DNA of 64,000 nucleotides from an uncultured Clostridia bacterium (lineage in GTDB: Bacteria; Bacillota; Clostridia; Oscillospirales; Ruminococcaceae): NCBI GenBank assembly GCA_945923775.1, contig CAMELR010000006.1:37247-101246 (forward strand). Reading direction: 5' to 3'. Within the stretch, counting starts at the first letter, position 1; each line of letters opens with the position of its first letter. Shown in pieces: positions 1 to 7,917 of the stretch. Under the pieces are notes generated by a model. It made no database searches. It saw only the letters and a program-made list of their open reading frames with translations, and was not told the DNA's origin. Made by a program: the position numbers and the translations under genes.

Positions 1-1
1 T

Positions 2-682
2 TTCATCGGCAGGCTGGCGCACTACGGCGTTGATAAATCGAAGGTTACGTATATCCCGAACTTCGTTTCCTCAGAGGTGTTCCACCCGGTTTCCTCGGAG
101 GATAAGCTGAAGCTGCGCGAGAAATACGGAATAGATAAGGATAAATTCACCGTTATCTGCGCGGGTCAGCTCCAGGTGCGCAAGGGAGTTTTCGATTTCA
201 TCGAGGTTGCTAAGCGCATGCCTGATGTGCAGTTCGTATGGGCGGGAGGATTCTCGTTCGGCAAGATCTCCGACGGCTACGGCGAGATAAAGAAGATCTG
301 CGATGATCCGCCGGCAAATGTGAAGCTGCTCGGAATAATCGACCGCGAGTACATGAACGAGGTGTACAATCTGGGCGACGTGATGTTCCTGCCCAGCTTT
401 GAGGAGCTGTTCCCGATGACGATACTTGAGGCGATGTGCGTTAATATCCCGGTGTTCCTGAGAGGGCTTGATATCTACCCGGATATTCTGTTTGACTTCT
501 ACAGCAAAGCTGACGATGTTGACGGTTTCGTTAAGGAGCTTGACAGGCTCCACAACGATAAGGAGTATTACGCGCAGCAGTGCGAGGCTTCCAGGCGCGG
601 GAACCAGTTCTATTCGAGAGAACATGTAACCAAAATGTGGGACGAGTTTTACTCGATGGTCAGGGATTCGATCAAGAAATAA
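2..682 (+). CDS. GT4-family glycosyltransferase, C-terminal part (5' truncated)
   Basis: The reading frame is open from the first base of the window, so the true start lies upstream; a GTG at 77 is only the first start-like codon inside it. The roughly 226 residues seen are the C-terminal Rossmann half of a retaining GT-B enzyme. They begin in the linker (YIPNFV), continue through the strand 'TVICAGQLQVRKGV' typical of GT4 transferases, and carry the nucleotide-sugar motif 'PSFEELFPMTILEAM', an E-x7-E type signature. The acceptor is unknown; a glycolipid or surface glycan is plausible. A second GT4 gene lies at 42468-43841, but nothing links them directly. A strong terminator follows 7 nt after the stop. 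Confidence 0.85.
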   Translation, partial: FIGRLAHYGVDKSKVTYIPNFVSSEVFHPVSSEDKLKLREKYGIDKDKFTVICAGQLQVRKGVFDFIEVAKRMPDVQFVWAGGFSFGKISDGYGEIKKICDDPPANVKLLGIIDREYMNEVYNLGDVMFLPSFEELFPMTILEAMCVNIPVFLRGLDIYPDILFDFYSKADDVDGFVKELDRLHNDKEYYAQQCEASRRGNQFYSREHVTKMWDEFYSMVRDSIKK

Positions 683-688
683 ATCAGA

Positions 689-715
689 GCCGCAGGTTTT
701 ACTGCGGCTTTTTTT
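689..715 (+). terminator. Rho-independent terminator of the glycosyltransferase gene
   Basis: A perfect 7-bp stem GCCGCAG/CTGCGGC with a 6-nt loop is followed by eight T residues. It lies directly behind the stop codon. Confidence 0.9.
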
Positions 716-761
716 GAGGAGCGTGTGAACGATAAAATGTTGTTTGCAGGTTTGTCTATAC

Positions 762-840
762 TTTGAACCGCCCCTTGACTCCCGATAGGGTGTTGCTGAA
801 AGTTATAAAAACTCACGCACAAATTATAGTTTATCTCAAC
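762..840 (-). repeat. Dispersed intergenic repeat, copy 1
   Basis: Read on the minus strand this shows agataaactataatttgtg (817-836), a spacer, then a GCAACACCCTATCGGGAGTC block and CAAGGGG (771-797). The same two blocks in the same order occur at 18932-18999, and a shorter version at 11841-11890. It is non-coding and sits between the terminator of the glycosyltransferase gene and the promoter of the HAD gene. Confidence 0.7.
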
Positions 841-909
841 TAAAACCACAGCCCCACCCCGCCAGTCAACCGAAGCAAAACAAAATCTGGAATTCCTATA
901 AATTATCAC

Positions 910-938
910 TTGAAACCGCGCGGAATATATGCTATAAT
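910..938 (+). promoter_or_regulatory. Sigma-A-type promoter for the HAD operon
   Basis: TTGAAA (910-915), a 17-bp spacer and TATAAT (933-938) with TGC just before the -10 (extended -10). It is 62 bp upstream of the HAD start codon. Confidence 0.85.
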
Positions 939-1000
939 ACAATATAAAGGCGCAAAGCCATAGATAAAAGAACAAGCAGAACAAAAGCGAGGAAATACAT

Positions 1001-1810
1001 ATGATAAAGCTTATCGCAAGCGACATGGACGGCACCCTGCTCAACGACAGGAAGGAACTCCCCGGGGATTTCTTCGAGGTATTCGACGAGCTGGAGCGCC
1101 GCGGGATTAAATTCACAGTGGCAAGCGGACGCTCCTTCGACGCGGTTGCACACCTGTTCCCTGAGGAATACCGCACCCGTCTGGACTTTATCTGCGACAA
1201 CGGCGCAAACGTTATCCATGAGGGAAAGCAGGTCAGCGTGACTCCGCTCGACCGCCCGACCTTTGAGCAGCTCATCAGGGCATGCGAGGACATCGGCGGG
1301 CTGCGCGTGCTCGTTTGCGCCGGCAGAGGAACATACCACCTCACCGCTGACGCGGAATTCAGTGCGGAGATCGCGAAATACTACAAGAACCACATACCCT
1401 GCGATGACCTCCTTTCCGTCGACGACGTGATCTACAAGCTCGCCGTCTGCGACATGAAGGGAACCCAGCAGCACGCCAAGCCCGCCATCGACGCGATATT
1501 CGGCGACCGACTCAACGTGCAGGTCTCCGGTCCCATCTGGATGGACGTCATGGGCGCCGGGGTCAGCAAGGGGAGCGCTCTCAGGGCGCTCGGCAAGCAC
1601 CTCGGGATCTCCGCTGAGGACACTATGGCGTTCGGCGATTTCTACAACGACGCGGACATGCTCAAGTATGCCGGCTGGAGCTTCGCAATGGAGAACGGTC
1701 ACCCGGACATCAAGCGCATGACCCGCTTCCTTGCACGCAGCAACAACGAAAACGGAGTACTCCGTGCGATACGGCAGTACGCTTTACAGGAGGATTCGAT
1801 CAAGGCATGA
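1001..1810 (+). CDS. Cof-type HAD-superfamily phosphatase
   Basis: This 269-residue cytoplasmic hydrolase has HAD motif I 'DMDGTLLND' with the nucleophile at D8 and the acid/base at D10. Motif IV is 'FGDFYNDADML' near residue 210, and the C2B-type cap and total length are typical of Cof/YidA proteins. Such enzymes dephosphorylate sugar phosphates, nucleotides or cofactor intermediates; the substrate cannot be read from the sequence. The ATG follows a GAGG ribosome-binding site. It is the first gene of a run of five with overlapping or nearly adjacent ends, so it is probably the head of an operon. Its stop overlaps the next start (ATGA). Confidence 0.9.
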   Translation: MIKLIASDMDGTLLNDRKELPGDFFEVFDELERRGIKFTVASGRSFDAVAHLFPEEYRTRLDFICDNGANVIHEGKQVSVTPLDRPTFEQLIRACEDIGGLRVLVCAGRGTYHLTADAEFSAEIAKYYKNHIPCDDLLSVDDVIYKLAVCDMKGTQQHAKPAIDAIFGDRLNVQVSGPIWMDVMGAGVSKGSALRALGKHLGISAEDTMAFGDFYNDADMLKYAGWSFAMENGHPDIKRMTRFLARSNNENGVLRAIRQYALQEDSIKA

Positions 1811-2142
1811 ATATCCAGATATTCGGAAAATCCAAGTGCTTCGATACCAAAAAGGCGGAGCGCTACTTTAAGGAACGAGGAATAAAATTCCAGTCCGTAG
1901 ATATACTTTCTAAGGGGCTGAGCAAGGGCGAACTCGACAGCGTTGTAAAGGCTCTGGGCGGGAAGATAGACTCAGTTATCGACGAAAATTCGAAGGACTA
2001 CGCCGAGATAAAGTACCTGCTCGATTCGGCGAAGCCCGGAAAGCTCGAGGAAAACCCGAAGCTCTACAAAACCCCGATAGTCCGCAACGGCAGGCAGGCA
2101 ACGGTGGGCTACTGCCCCGACGTGTGGAAGAACTGGGAGTAA
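1807..2142 (+). CDS. ArsC/Spx-family thioredoxin-fold protein
   Basis: This 111-residue protein belongs to the ArsC/Spx/YffB family by length and by its N-terminal thioredoxin fold (IQIFGKSKCFDTKKAERYF). The single cysteine at position 11 sits where arsenate reductases have the catalytic Cys, and 'YFKERGIKFQSVDIL' and 'LYKTPIVRNGRQATVGY' match the family core. There is no CxxC redox switch as in Spx, and no ars genes are nearby. A general thiol-disulfide or reductase role is more likely than arsenic detoxification. It overlaps the HAD gene by 4 nt. Confidence 0.8.
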   Translation: MNIQIFGKSKCFDTKKAERYFKERGIKFQSVDILSKGLSKGELDSVVKALGGKIDSVIDENSKDYAEIKYLLDSAKPGKLEENPKLYKTPIVRNGRQATVGYCPDVWKNWE

Positions 2143-2145
2143 TTT

Positions 2146-3402
2146 ATGCAAGTAGTTCTGATAGTAATTCTGATAATCTGTTCGGCGTACTTCTCCGCAA
2201 CGGAGACCGCACTGAGCAGCGCGAACAAGATACGCCTCAAACACATGGCGGACACCGGAAACCGCGCCGCAGAGCGCACCCTGAACATTCTTGAAAAGTA
2301 CGACAAGGCTCTGACCACCATACTCATCGGCAACAACATAGTAAACATCGCGTGCTCGTCAATTGCGACGATACTTGCGATCTCACTGGTCGGCGAGAAG
2401 TACGGTTCGCTGGTGTCCACGATCGCGACTACGGTAATCGTGCTCATCTTCGGTGAGGTTATGCCCAAGAGCATCGCGAAGGATTACCCCGAGACGGTCG
2501 CGATGCTTGCTTCCGGCGTTATTTCGTTCCTGATGGTTATTTTTACGCCGTTCTCAGCGCTGTTCATTCTGCTGAAAAAGGGAGTTTCAAAGCTTATGCA
2601 CAGCTCCGATAAGGTCAGCATGACCGAGGAGGAGCTAAAGGTCATGATCGACGAGATCGAGGACGAGGGAGTGCTTGAGCAGCAGGAAAGCAACCTGGTA
2701 CGCAGCGCGCTGGAGTTCGACGAAATAACCGTCGACGAGATAATCACGCCGCGCGTCCGCATAACCGCCGTGGAGATAGGCGACGACACCGCTTCGGTGC
2801 GGCAGAAGTTCCTTCAGGAGGAATACTCCCGCATGCCGGTGTACGAGCGCACGCTTGACAACATCGTAGGCATAATCACCGAGAAGGAATTTTTCAAGCA
2901 GTACGAAAAAAGCACCGATTTCACGATACGCAGCATTATGCAGGAAACGCTGTATCTCCCGCAGATGCAGAAGCTTTCCGAGGTGTTCCGTACCATGCAG
3001 AAGCAGAAGTGCCACATGAGCGTGGTGCTCGACCAGCACGGAGGCACCCTCGGCATCGTAACGATGGAGGATATCCTTGAGGAGCTTGTGGGCGAGATAT
3101 GGGACGAGAGCGACGAGGTGAAATCCCCCGTTACCGTGGTCGGTAACAATGTTTTCGAGGTCTACGGCGATGTCTCGCTGAATTCGCTCAGGCGCTTCCT
3201 GACCGCCCGGGACATTCCGGCGGAGATAGAGAGCGAGGCTCACACCGTGGCTGGCTGGGTGCTAGGGCTGTTCGGGAGCATTCCTAAAAACGGCGACATC
3301 ACCCAGACCGACGACTTCATAGTAACAGTACTCGACGCGGCTGCGCTTCGCGTGAATAAGGTACGCATCGAGATAAAAAATGACAGGAAAGACGAGGATT
3401 GA
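2146..3402 (+). CDS. CNNM/CorC (HlyC-type) transport-associated membrane protein
   Basis: The N-terminal 180 residues form a DUF21 membrane domain (hydrophobic stretches at about 1-17, 65-85, 95-118 and 125-148). A CBS pair follows (about 190-310, with 'IITPRVRITAVE' and 'GIVTMEDILEELVGEI'). The C-terminal CorC_HlyC domain (about 325-410) includes 'FEVYGDVSLNSLRRFLT'. Proteins of this architecture are magnesium or cobalt exporters or regulators of ion flux, although older annotations call them hemolysins. At 418 residues it has full length for the family. It starts 3 nt after the preceding stop and ends 3 nt before the next gene, in the same operon. Confidence 0.9.
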   Translation: MQVVLIVILIICSAYFSATETALSSANKIRLKHMADTGNRAAERTLNILEKYDKALTTILIGNNIVNIACSSIATILAISLVGEKYGSLVSTIATTVIVLIFGEVMPKSIAKDYPETVAMLASGVISFLMVIFTPFSALFILLKKGVSKLMHSSDKVSMTEEELKVMIDEIEDEGVLEQQESNLVRSALEFDEITVDEIITPRVRITAVEIGDDTASVRQKFLQEEYSRMPVYERTLDNIVGIITEKEFFKQYEKSTDFTIRSIMQETLYLPQMQKLSEVFRTMQKQKCHMSVVLDQHGGTLGIVTMEDILEELVGEIWDESDEVKSPVTVVGNNVFEVYGDVSLNSLRRFLTARDIPAEIESEAHTVAGWVLGLFGSIPKNGDITQTDDFIVTVLDAAALRVNKVRIEIKNDRKDED

Positions 3403-3405
3403 CGC

Positions 3406-3657
3406 ATGATAGAATTCAGATATGACACACAGCTCCTTATTGAAGGCGAGGGTCTTGACGAGGACGCGATAAACGAGTATATCCGCACAAACTTCAAGGG
3501 AGATTCCCTGCTTGCGGTGGGCGACGACGAGCTTATCAAGCTCCACTACCACACGAATGAGCCGTGGAAGGTGCTTGAATACTGCGCCACCCTCGGTGAG
3601 ATATACGACATCGTAGTCGAGGACATGGACAGGCAGTCCAGAGGGCTTAAAGGCTGA
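3406..3657 (+). CDS. Small orphan protein resembling the C-terminal domain of FakA (DAK2/YloV family)
   Basis: The 83-residue protein contains 'DELIKLHYHTNEPWKVLEY' followed by 'GEIYDIVVEDMDRQS'. This pattern matches the extreme C-terminal part of fatty acid kinase FakA/YloV (roughly HTNDPGKVLE...GEL.DIKIENMREQ). The kinase (DhaL) domain and most of the FakA C-terminal domain are absent. Small stand-alone versions may be accessory subunits or regulators; the function here is unknown. It lies between the CorC-like gene and the HMGL-like gene with almost no spacing (TGATGA at the downstream junction), which indicates translational coupling. Confidence 0.7.
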   Translation: MIEFRYDTQLLIEGEGLDEDAINEYIRTNFKGDSLLAVGDDELIKLHYHTNEPWKVLEYCATLGEIYDIVVEDMDRQSRGLKG

Positions 3658-4625
3658 TGAAAACAGTAATTATCGACAACAGCCTCTGCACGCTGCCCAT
3701 CGCCGAGGGAACCTCCCCCGAGCTGATATGCCGGTATATCCACGCGCTTGCAGAGACCGGCGTGAAGTATGTTGAGCTGGATTTCCGCACGGTGATGAAA
3801 ATGCAGGAGCTTCCCGACTGCGTAGAGTACATATTCCGGCTGGGTGATCCGATGTTCGCGCAGCTTACGCAGGCGTTCGATTTCAGGTATGTCGTGGTCA
3901 CAATGCACGACATCAAGGACGAAATAGATGTCGGGAATACTCCGGTGATACTGGAGATACCCAGGTTTGAAGGGTTTAACCGCAAGCTCCAGGCGTTGGC
4001 GCAGAAATTCGTCTCCGGACCTATCTCGATGATAAGGGTGCGCAGCAGCTTCGACTTTATGACCATCGAGCAGGCGAAGGAGCTTGTATGGCGCTCAAAG
4101 AGCGCGTTTACGGTTCCGATAGACGTCTGCCCAATGGACGCAAAGAGGACGGCTCTGGACACTGCGCTGAAGGTCTCCAACGCGGGCGTTGACAGTATGA
4201 CGCTGTGCATGGGCAAGTCAAAGAGCTACGCTTCGCTGGAGGACTTCCTGTTCACCATGACGATGGTGTTCAACAGCATGCCCAAGGAGTACAGCATTCC
4301 GGCGCTGTGCAAGGCGGAGGCGTACCACCGGATAATTTTCGGTCTGAAATCCGCCGACCGTATCACCGAGATAATGGAGCATGTGGATTACGACATCTCG
4401 CACCTCACAAACACGGACACCGGCGACCGGGTAAAAATGCACGTCAGCCTGAAGGACCGCATGATGCTCCGCAGGAGCTACGTTTCGGCGCTCCAGCGCT
4501 TCGCCGAAGAAGAGGATATCCCGGAGGACATAGCGCAGGAAATATTCGACGCGATAGACCATTTTGACATGTCGCTGTACGACCAGAGTTTCGTGCAGGA
4601 CGAGAAAAACAAGATACTTAATTAA
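3657..4625 (+). CDS. Predicted HMGL-like (isopropylmalate-synthase-type) TIM-barrel protein with a degenerate active site
   Basis: I do not recognise a characterised family with certainty. The 322-residue protein begins 'TVIIDNSLCTLPIAEGTSPE' and continues 'ALAETGVKYVELDF', which parallels the first strand and helix of HMG-CoA lyase/isopropylmalate synthase barrels (DTTLRDG...LdelGvdyIEvG). The metal-binding DG pair of that motif is replaced here. Further barrel-like segments are 'FTVPIDVCPMDAKRTALDTALKVSNAGVDSMTLC' (about 140-180). The start overlaps the previous stop. It is the last gene of the operon, before a G+C-rich stem-loop. A pseudoenzyme or altered-specificity aldolase is possible. 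Confidence 0.55.
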   Translation: MKTVIIDNSLCTLPIAEGTSPELICRYIHALAETGVKYVELDFRTVMKMQELPDCVEYIFRLGDPMFAQLTQAFDFRYVVVTMHDIKDEIDVGNTPVILEIPRFEGFNRKLQALAQKFVSGPISMIRVRSSFDFMTIEQAKELVWRSKSAFTVPIDVCPMDAKRTALDTALKVSNAGVDSMTLCMGKSKSYASLEDFLFTMTMVFNSMPKEYSIPALCKAEAYHRIIFGLKSADRITEIMEHVDYDISHLTNTDTGDRVKMHVSLKDRMMLRRSYVSALQRFAEEEDIPEDIAQEIFDAIDHFDMSLYDQSFVQDEKNKILN

Positions 4626-4630
4626 AATTC

Positions 4631-4656
4631 AAAGGGGCTGGTTTCAGTCCCTTTTG
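4631..4656 (+). terminator. Terminator of the HAD-CorC operon
   Basis: AAAGGGGCTG and CAGTCCCTTT pair around a 4-nt loop, followed by TTGTT. It is located 6 nt downstream of the last gene of the operon. Confidence 0.75.
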
Positions 4657-4696
4657 TTATCTGGAAATCCAAAGCAGATGGTTCACTACATTAAAA

Positions 4697-4728
4697 ACGG
4701 GCAGGCGCCGAGCCTGCCCATAATTTTT
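4697..4728. terminator. Bidirectional terminator between convergent genes
   Basis: A perfect 8-bp stem GGGCAGGC/GCCTGCCC has A/T runs on both sides, so it can end transcription from the left and from the minus-strand DHHW gene on the right. Confidence 0.85.
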
Positions 4729-4774
4729 AATACACCGCCGAAGGCGGCACCATAATTCCGAATTCTGAATTAAA

Positions 4775-6241
4775 TCAGTATCCCCAGTCCGCCTGGGTAA
4801 GGAAGCTGCTGTAGTGCGTCACCGTAGAGGCAGTAGCCGCATGGAACGCATTATTCGCGAACAGCACGTCGGTAATGCCGTTCTCCTTGAGGTAATCCAC
4901 CGCATTATGCGTGAAGTAGCGCATGTCTATCACTACGATCTCGTCAAACGAACCCATGAGGTACGGCGGAAGCGCGTTTCCGTAGCTGTCCTTGAATATG
5001 GCGAGCTTCCTGCCGGTGCCGGCGTTGGTGCTGACCTTCACGATTTTCGCGTCGCCGCCCATGAACGTACAGTACGCCATGCCGTTGCCGTCGCCGTACT
5101 TGATGAAGAAATCCGCGTTGTACGGAGCGTTCGCGCCGACTATCTTTCCGTCCTGGAGAATGTAATCGTAGTAGGTCGTGGAGTATTCCACCGTTTTCGG
5201 AACGTAGTATACGAAATCCTCCGGATTATTTTTCAGCACCACGTCCTCGGTATAGCCGTACATCGTGCCGACGTAATCGTGTACCACGCGCTGTTCGTAC
5301 TCGGAAATGTCCTTGAACGGAACCCCCGCAGCCTCGGCGAACGCCTGCGCCGCGTAGTAGGCTCCGAGCGGCGCCCAGTGATGGTCGGTGCGCAGGTAGA
5401 TGTCCTCTCGGACATGCTTCTTCAGCGCGGAATACGCGTCCACTCCGGTGGTGTTTTTCAGCAGGCTGTAAACGTAGTCGATGTTGTCCTTCTGGCTGCC
5501 GCAGTACGCCTTGACCGACTCCGGACTGTAGAACTCGCAGGAGGTCGGAATTATCATCGTGTAGACGTTCACGTCGCTGCCGAGAGCTTCCTTGAACTTG
5601 TTCACCACCCCGGCGTACTGCTCCCCGACGGAATAGCTTCCGCCGTAAAGCATGAGCGCCCGGGTCCCGACTACCGCGATACCGTTGTTGGTGATGGTAA
5701 CTGCGTCGTCCTCGTTGATGACCGGCTCTTCGGTGACTTCCACGGTTTCAGCCGGGGCGGAAGTCTGCGGCTTTGAGGTCTCCGTATCCTGCGGAGCGCT
5801 GGTCTCCCCCGATGATACGCCGGAAGCCGGCTGATCGTCAGGCGCTGAGGGCTGCTCCGGCGCCGATGTTGACGGCTTGCTTGTTTCGGACTGCACCGTG
5901 CCCACATTGTGGAGCCGTATGCCGTCCTGACGGAACCCGCGAAGCTCCCGGAGCTGGGTCGACAGGTTCGTCACCTCGTCGCGGGCGGGTACCGTATCGC
6001 TGAACCACTCGGATACTCCCTCGGTGAACTCCCCGCTGAACCAGCTTTCCGCGGAAAGCTCCGGGAATTTTTTCAGCTCGCGCTTCTCTGTTATACTCTC
6101 GGTGCTGCGCGGGAACACCAGCATTGCAATACCGATGGTCTCGAAGGCGGTCAGTATCGTCATGAGGTAAACTATATCGGACACCCTGCGGCGCTTCGGT
6201 GTGCGGGGTTCTTTGTATTTCTTTTCAGGTCTTGGTCTCAT
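4775..6241 (-). CDS. DHHW-family (AlgJ/AlgX-like) membrane-anchored SGNH-type protein for polysaccharide O-acetylation
   Basis: The 488-residue protein has a basic cytoplasmic N-terminus and one membrane segment at about residues 24-44. An S/T/P/Q-rich extracellular linker (about 110-165) leads to a C-terminal domain with the family-defining 'RTDHHWAPLGAYY' (near residue 280) and 'FKDSYGNALPPYL'. These motifs characterise DHHW proteins related to AlgJ/AlgX, which work with an MBOAT acyltransferase to acetylate exported polymers. It lies 13 nt downstream of such an MBOAT gene on the same strand, so the two form an operon. The acetylated polymer, perhaps a teichoic acid or capsule, is not indicated by neighbouring genes. 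Confidence 0.88.
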   Translation of the reverse strand: MRPRPEKKYKEPRTPKRRRVSDIVYLMTILTAFETIGIAMLVFPRSTESITEKRELKKFPELSAESWFSGEFTEGVSEWFSDTVPARDEVTNLSTQLRELRGFRQDGIRLHNVGTVQSETSKPSTSAPEQPSAPDDQPASGVSSGETSAPQDTETSKPQTSAPAETVEVTEEPVINEDDAVTITNNGIAVVGTRALMLYGGSYSVGEQYAGVVNKFKEALGSDVNVYTMIIPTSCEFYSPESVKAYCGSQKDNIDYVYSLLKNTTGVDAYSALKKHVREDIYLRTDHHWAPLGAYYAAQAFAEAAGVPFKDISEYEQRVVHDYVGTMYGYTEDVVLKNNPEDFVYYVPKTVEYSTTYYDYILQDGKIVGANAPYNADFFIKYGDGNGMAYCTFMGGDAKIVKVSTNAGTGRKLAIFKDSYGNALPPYLMGSFDEIVVIDMRYFTHNAVDYLKENGITDVLFANNAFHAATASTVTHYSSFLTQADWGY

Positions 6242-6254
6242 TTTTCCTCCTTAC

Positions 6255-7721
6255 TCAGAATCTGAGGTACAGGAACGGATTGGTTGTGCTTCCGATGAGC
6301 AGCAGCGTGCATGATACCAGCAGAGCCGCAGCGCACAGCGTTTTGGCTCCGGTCAGCAGGACTTCCGCACCGGCGCTTCCGTCGTACGCCGCCTTTTCGT
6401 AGATACTGCGTATACCCTTTCCGATGGGCAGGCAGCAGACGATCCCCGCGATGATGAGCCACAGGTTTCCGGTAAGCTCATTCTGAGCCACAAGGTTCCA
6501 GCCGGAGGCTCCGCCGCCGAACAGAATACCGATGAACCCGCCCATTCGGGAGATATCCGTGAAGTAGAATATCACCCAGCCGAACACGATAATGAACAGG
6601 CTGTATATATGCAGGATAAATCCCGGTATCCTGTCCTGAATCTTAACGATGGTGTATTTTTCGAGCATTATAATTGCGCCGAAGTACAGGCCCCACAGCA
6701 CGAAATTCCAGCTCGCGCCGTGCCAGAGTCCGGTCAGGAACCACACGACCAGAATATTCAGCGGCTGATGGCGGCGGTTTCCGCCCATGGGAATGTAGAC
6801 GTAATCCCGGAAGAAGCTGCCAAGTGAGATGTGCCATCTGCGCCAGAATTCCGTAATGGTGCGGGTGACGTACGGGTAGTTGAAGTTCTCGTCAAAGTGG
6901 AATCCCATGCAGCGACCCATGCCGATAGCCATGTCGGAGTATCCGGAGAAATCGAAGTAGATCTGCATGGTGTACGCCAGAATACCTATCCAGGCTCCCC
7001 CGGTGGAAAGCGAAGCGAAGTCGCCGTCAAGGAACGCCGCCGAAAGCTCCCCGAGCTGGTTTGCGAGAATTACCTTTTTACCAAGCCCGACCAGGAACCG
7101 GAAGGATCCTTCGGCGAGGTCGTGCATTGAGATGGCGCGGCGGTTTATTTCCGCGGAAATAGTGGAGTACCTGACGATAGGTCCGGCGATAAGCTGCGGG
7201 AACATCGAGATGTAAAGCAGCAGCGCGAAGAAGTCTTTCTGCGCCCTGACCTGACCGCGGTAAACGTCGATGATATACGAAATCGACTGGAACGTGAAGA
7301 AGCTGATACCGATAGGAAGCGCGATTCCGGGCTTTGGCACCGGGATACCTACGGCATTGAGCGTTTCCGCGAGAAAATCCGCATATTTGAACACCGCGAT
7401 GATACCTATATTAAGGATAAGTCCGACGATCAGCGCGGCTTTTGATTTGTGCCTTCCACCGTCGATGAACACGCCGACAACGTAGTTCATGAACACGCTG
7501 ACTATCATCAGCGCGACGTAAATCGGCTCTCCCCAGGCGTAGAAAATCAGCGAGAAAATGATGAGCACAGCGTTGGAATACGGACATTCGCACCGTATCC
7601 GGGTCTGACCGTACTCCTGAAGCCTCCTCATTCTGGAGTGATCGCCGCACCGCCCCAGCGCGTAGCATATTGCCGCCGCAGGCAGGAATACATATATGAA
7701 AAACAAGTCTGAAAAGACCAT
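6255..7721 (-). CDS. MBOAT-family membrane-bound O-acyltransferase (AlgI/DltB/PatA-like)
   Basis: This 488-residue polytopic protein shows the MBOAT core: 'FKYADFL', 'GISFFTFQSISYIIDVYRG', 'FPQLIAGPIVRY', 'DFSGYSDMAIGMGRCMGF' and the catalytic-His motif 'GLWHGASWNFVLWG' (H334). Proteins of this class pass acyl groups, usually acetate, across the membrane to a surface-polysaccharide transferase. Here the partner is the DHHW protein encoded directly downstream. The ATG is preceded by a good GGAGGG site, and a consensus promoter lies 72 bp upstream. It is the first gene of a two-gene minus-strand operon. Confidence 0.93.
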   Translation of the reverse strand: MVFSDLFFIYVFLPAAAICYALGRCGDHSRMRRLQEYGQTRIRCECPYSNAVLIIFSLIFYAWGEPIYVALMIVSVFMNYVVGVFIDGGRHKSKAALIVGLILNIGIIAVFKYADFLAETLNAVGIPVPKPGIALPIGISFFTFQSISYIIDVYRGQVRAQKDFFALLLYISMFPQLIAGPIVRYSTISAEINRRAISMHDLAEGSFRFLVGLGKKVILANQLGELSAAFLDGDFASLSTGGAWIGILAYTMQIYFDFSGYSDMAIGMGRCMGFHFDENFNYPYVTRTITEFWRRWHISLGSFFRDYVYIPMGGNRRHQPLNILVVWFLTGLWHGASWNFVLWGLYFGAIIMLEKYTIVKIQDRIPGFILHIYSLFIIVFGWVIFYFTDISRMGGFIGILFGGGASGWNLVAQNELTGNLWLIIAGIVCCLPIGKGIRSIYEKAAYDGSAGAEVLLTGAKTLCAAALLVSCTLLLIGSTTNPFLYLRF

Positions 7722-7792
7722 GAAGCCCTCCGTTTATCTGTCTGTAAGGCACGGGCTGAATTCCCGCGCATTCCCCATTTATATCCATTATA

Positions 7793-7821
7793 ATTATAAC
7801 ACTGCTAAAATAGTATGTCAA
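7793..7821 (-). promoter_or_regulatory. Consensus promoter of the MBOAT-DHHW operon
   Basis: On the minus strand TTGACA (7816-7821), a 17-bp spacer and TATAAT (7793-7798), both hexamers perfect. The operon is therefore probably expressed constitutively at a good level. Confidence 0.9.
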
Positions 7822-7856
7822 TAGGCGGCGAAAAATAAAACTTGAAGTCGTTCTGG

Positions 7857-7885
7857 TTTACAAACCGGGGAAATTGTGGTATAAT
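7857..7885 (+). promoter_or_regulatory. Promoter of the mnmM-like gene
   Basis: TTTACA (7857-7862), 17-bp spacer, TATAAT (7880-7885) with TGG before the -10 (extended -10). It is divergent from the MBOAT promoter. Confidence 0.8.
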
Positions 7886-7917
7886 CATTTTGTTATTTTA
7901 ATTTTACGGAGGACAAC

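Noticed and set aside
1807..2142. Arsenate reductase in an ars operon
   Set aside because: The fold is ArsC-like, but no ArsR, ArsB or ACR3 gene is nearby and the operon has other contents, so the specific arsenic role is not supported.
4814..5776. Plus-strand 320-codon open frame
   Set aside because: It is antisense to the DHHW gene, lacks a ribosome-binding site and has no protein-like motifs; GC-rich codons on the opposite strand keep it open.
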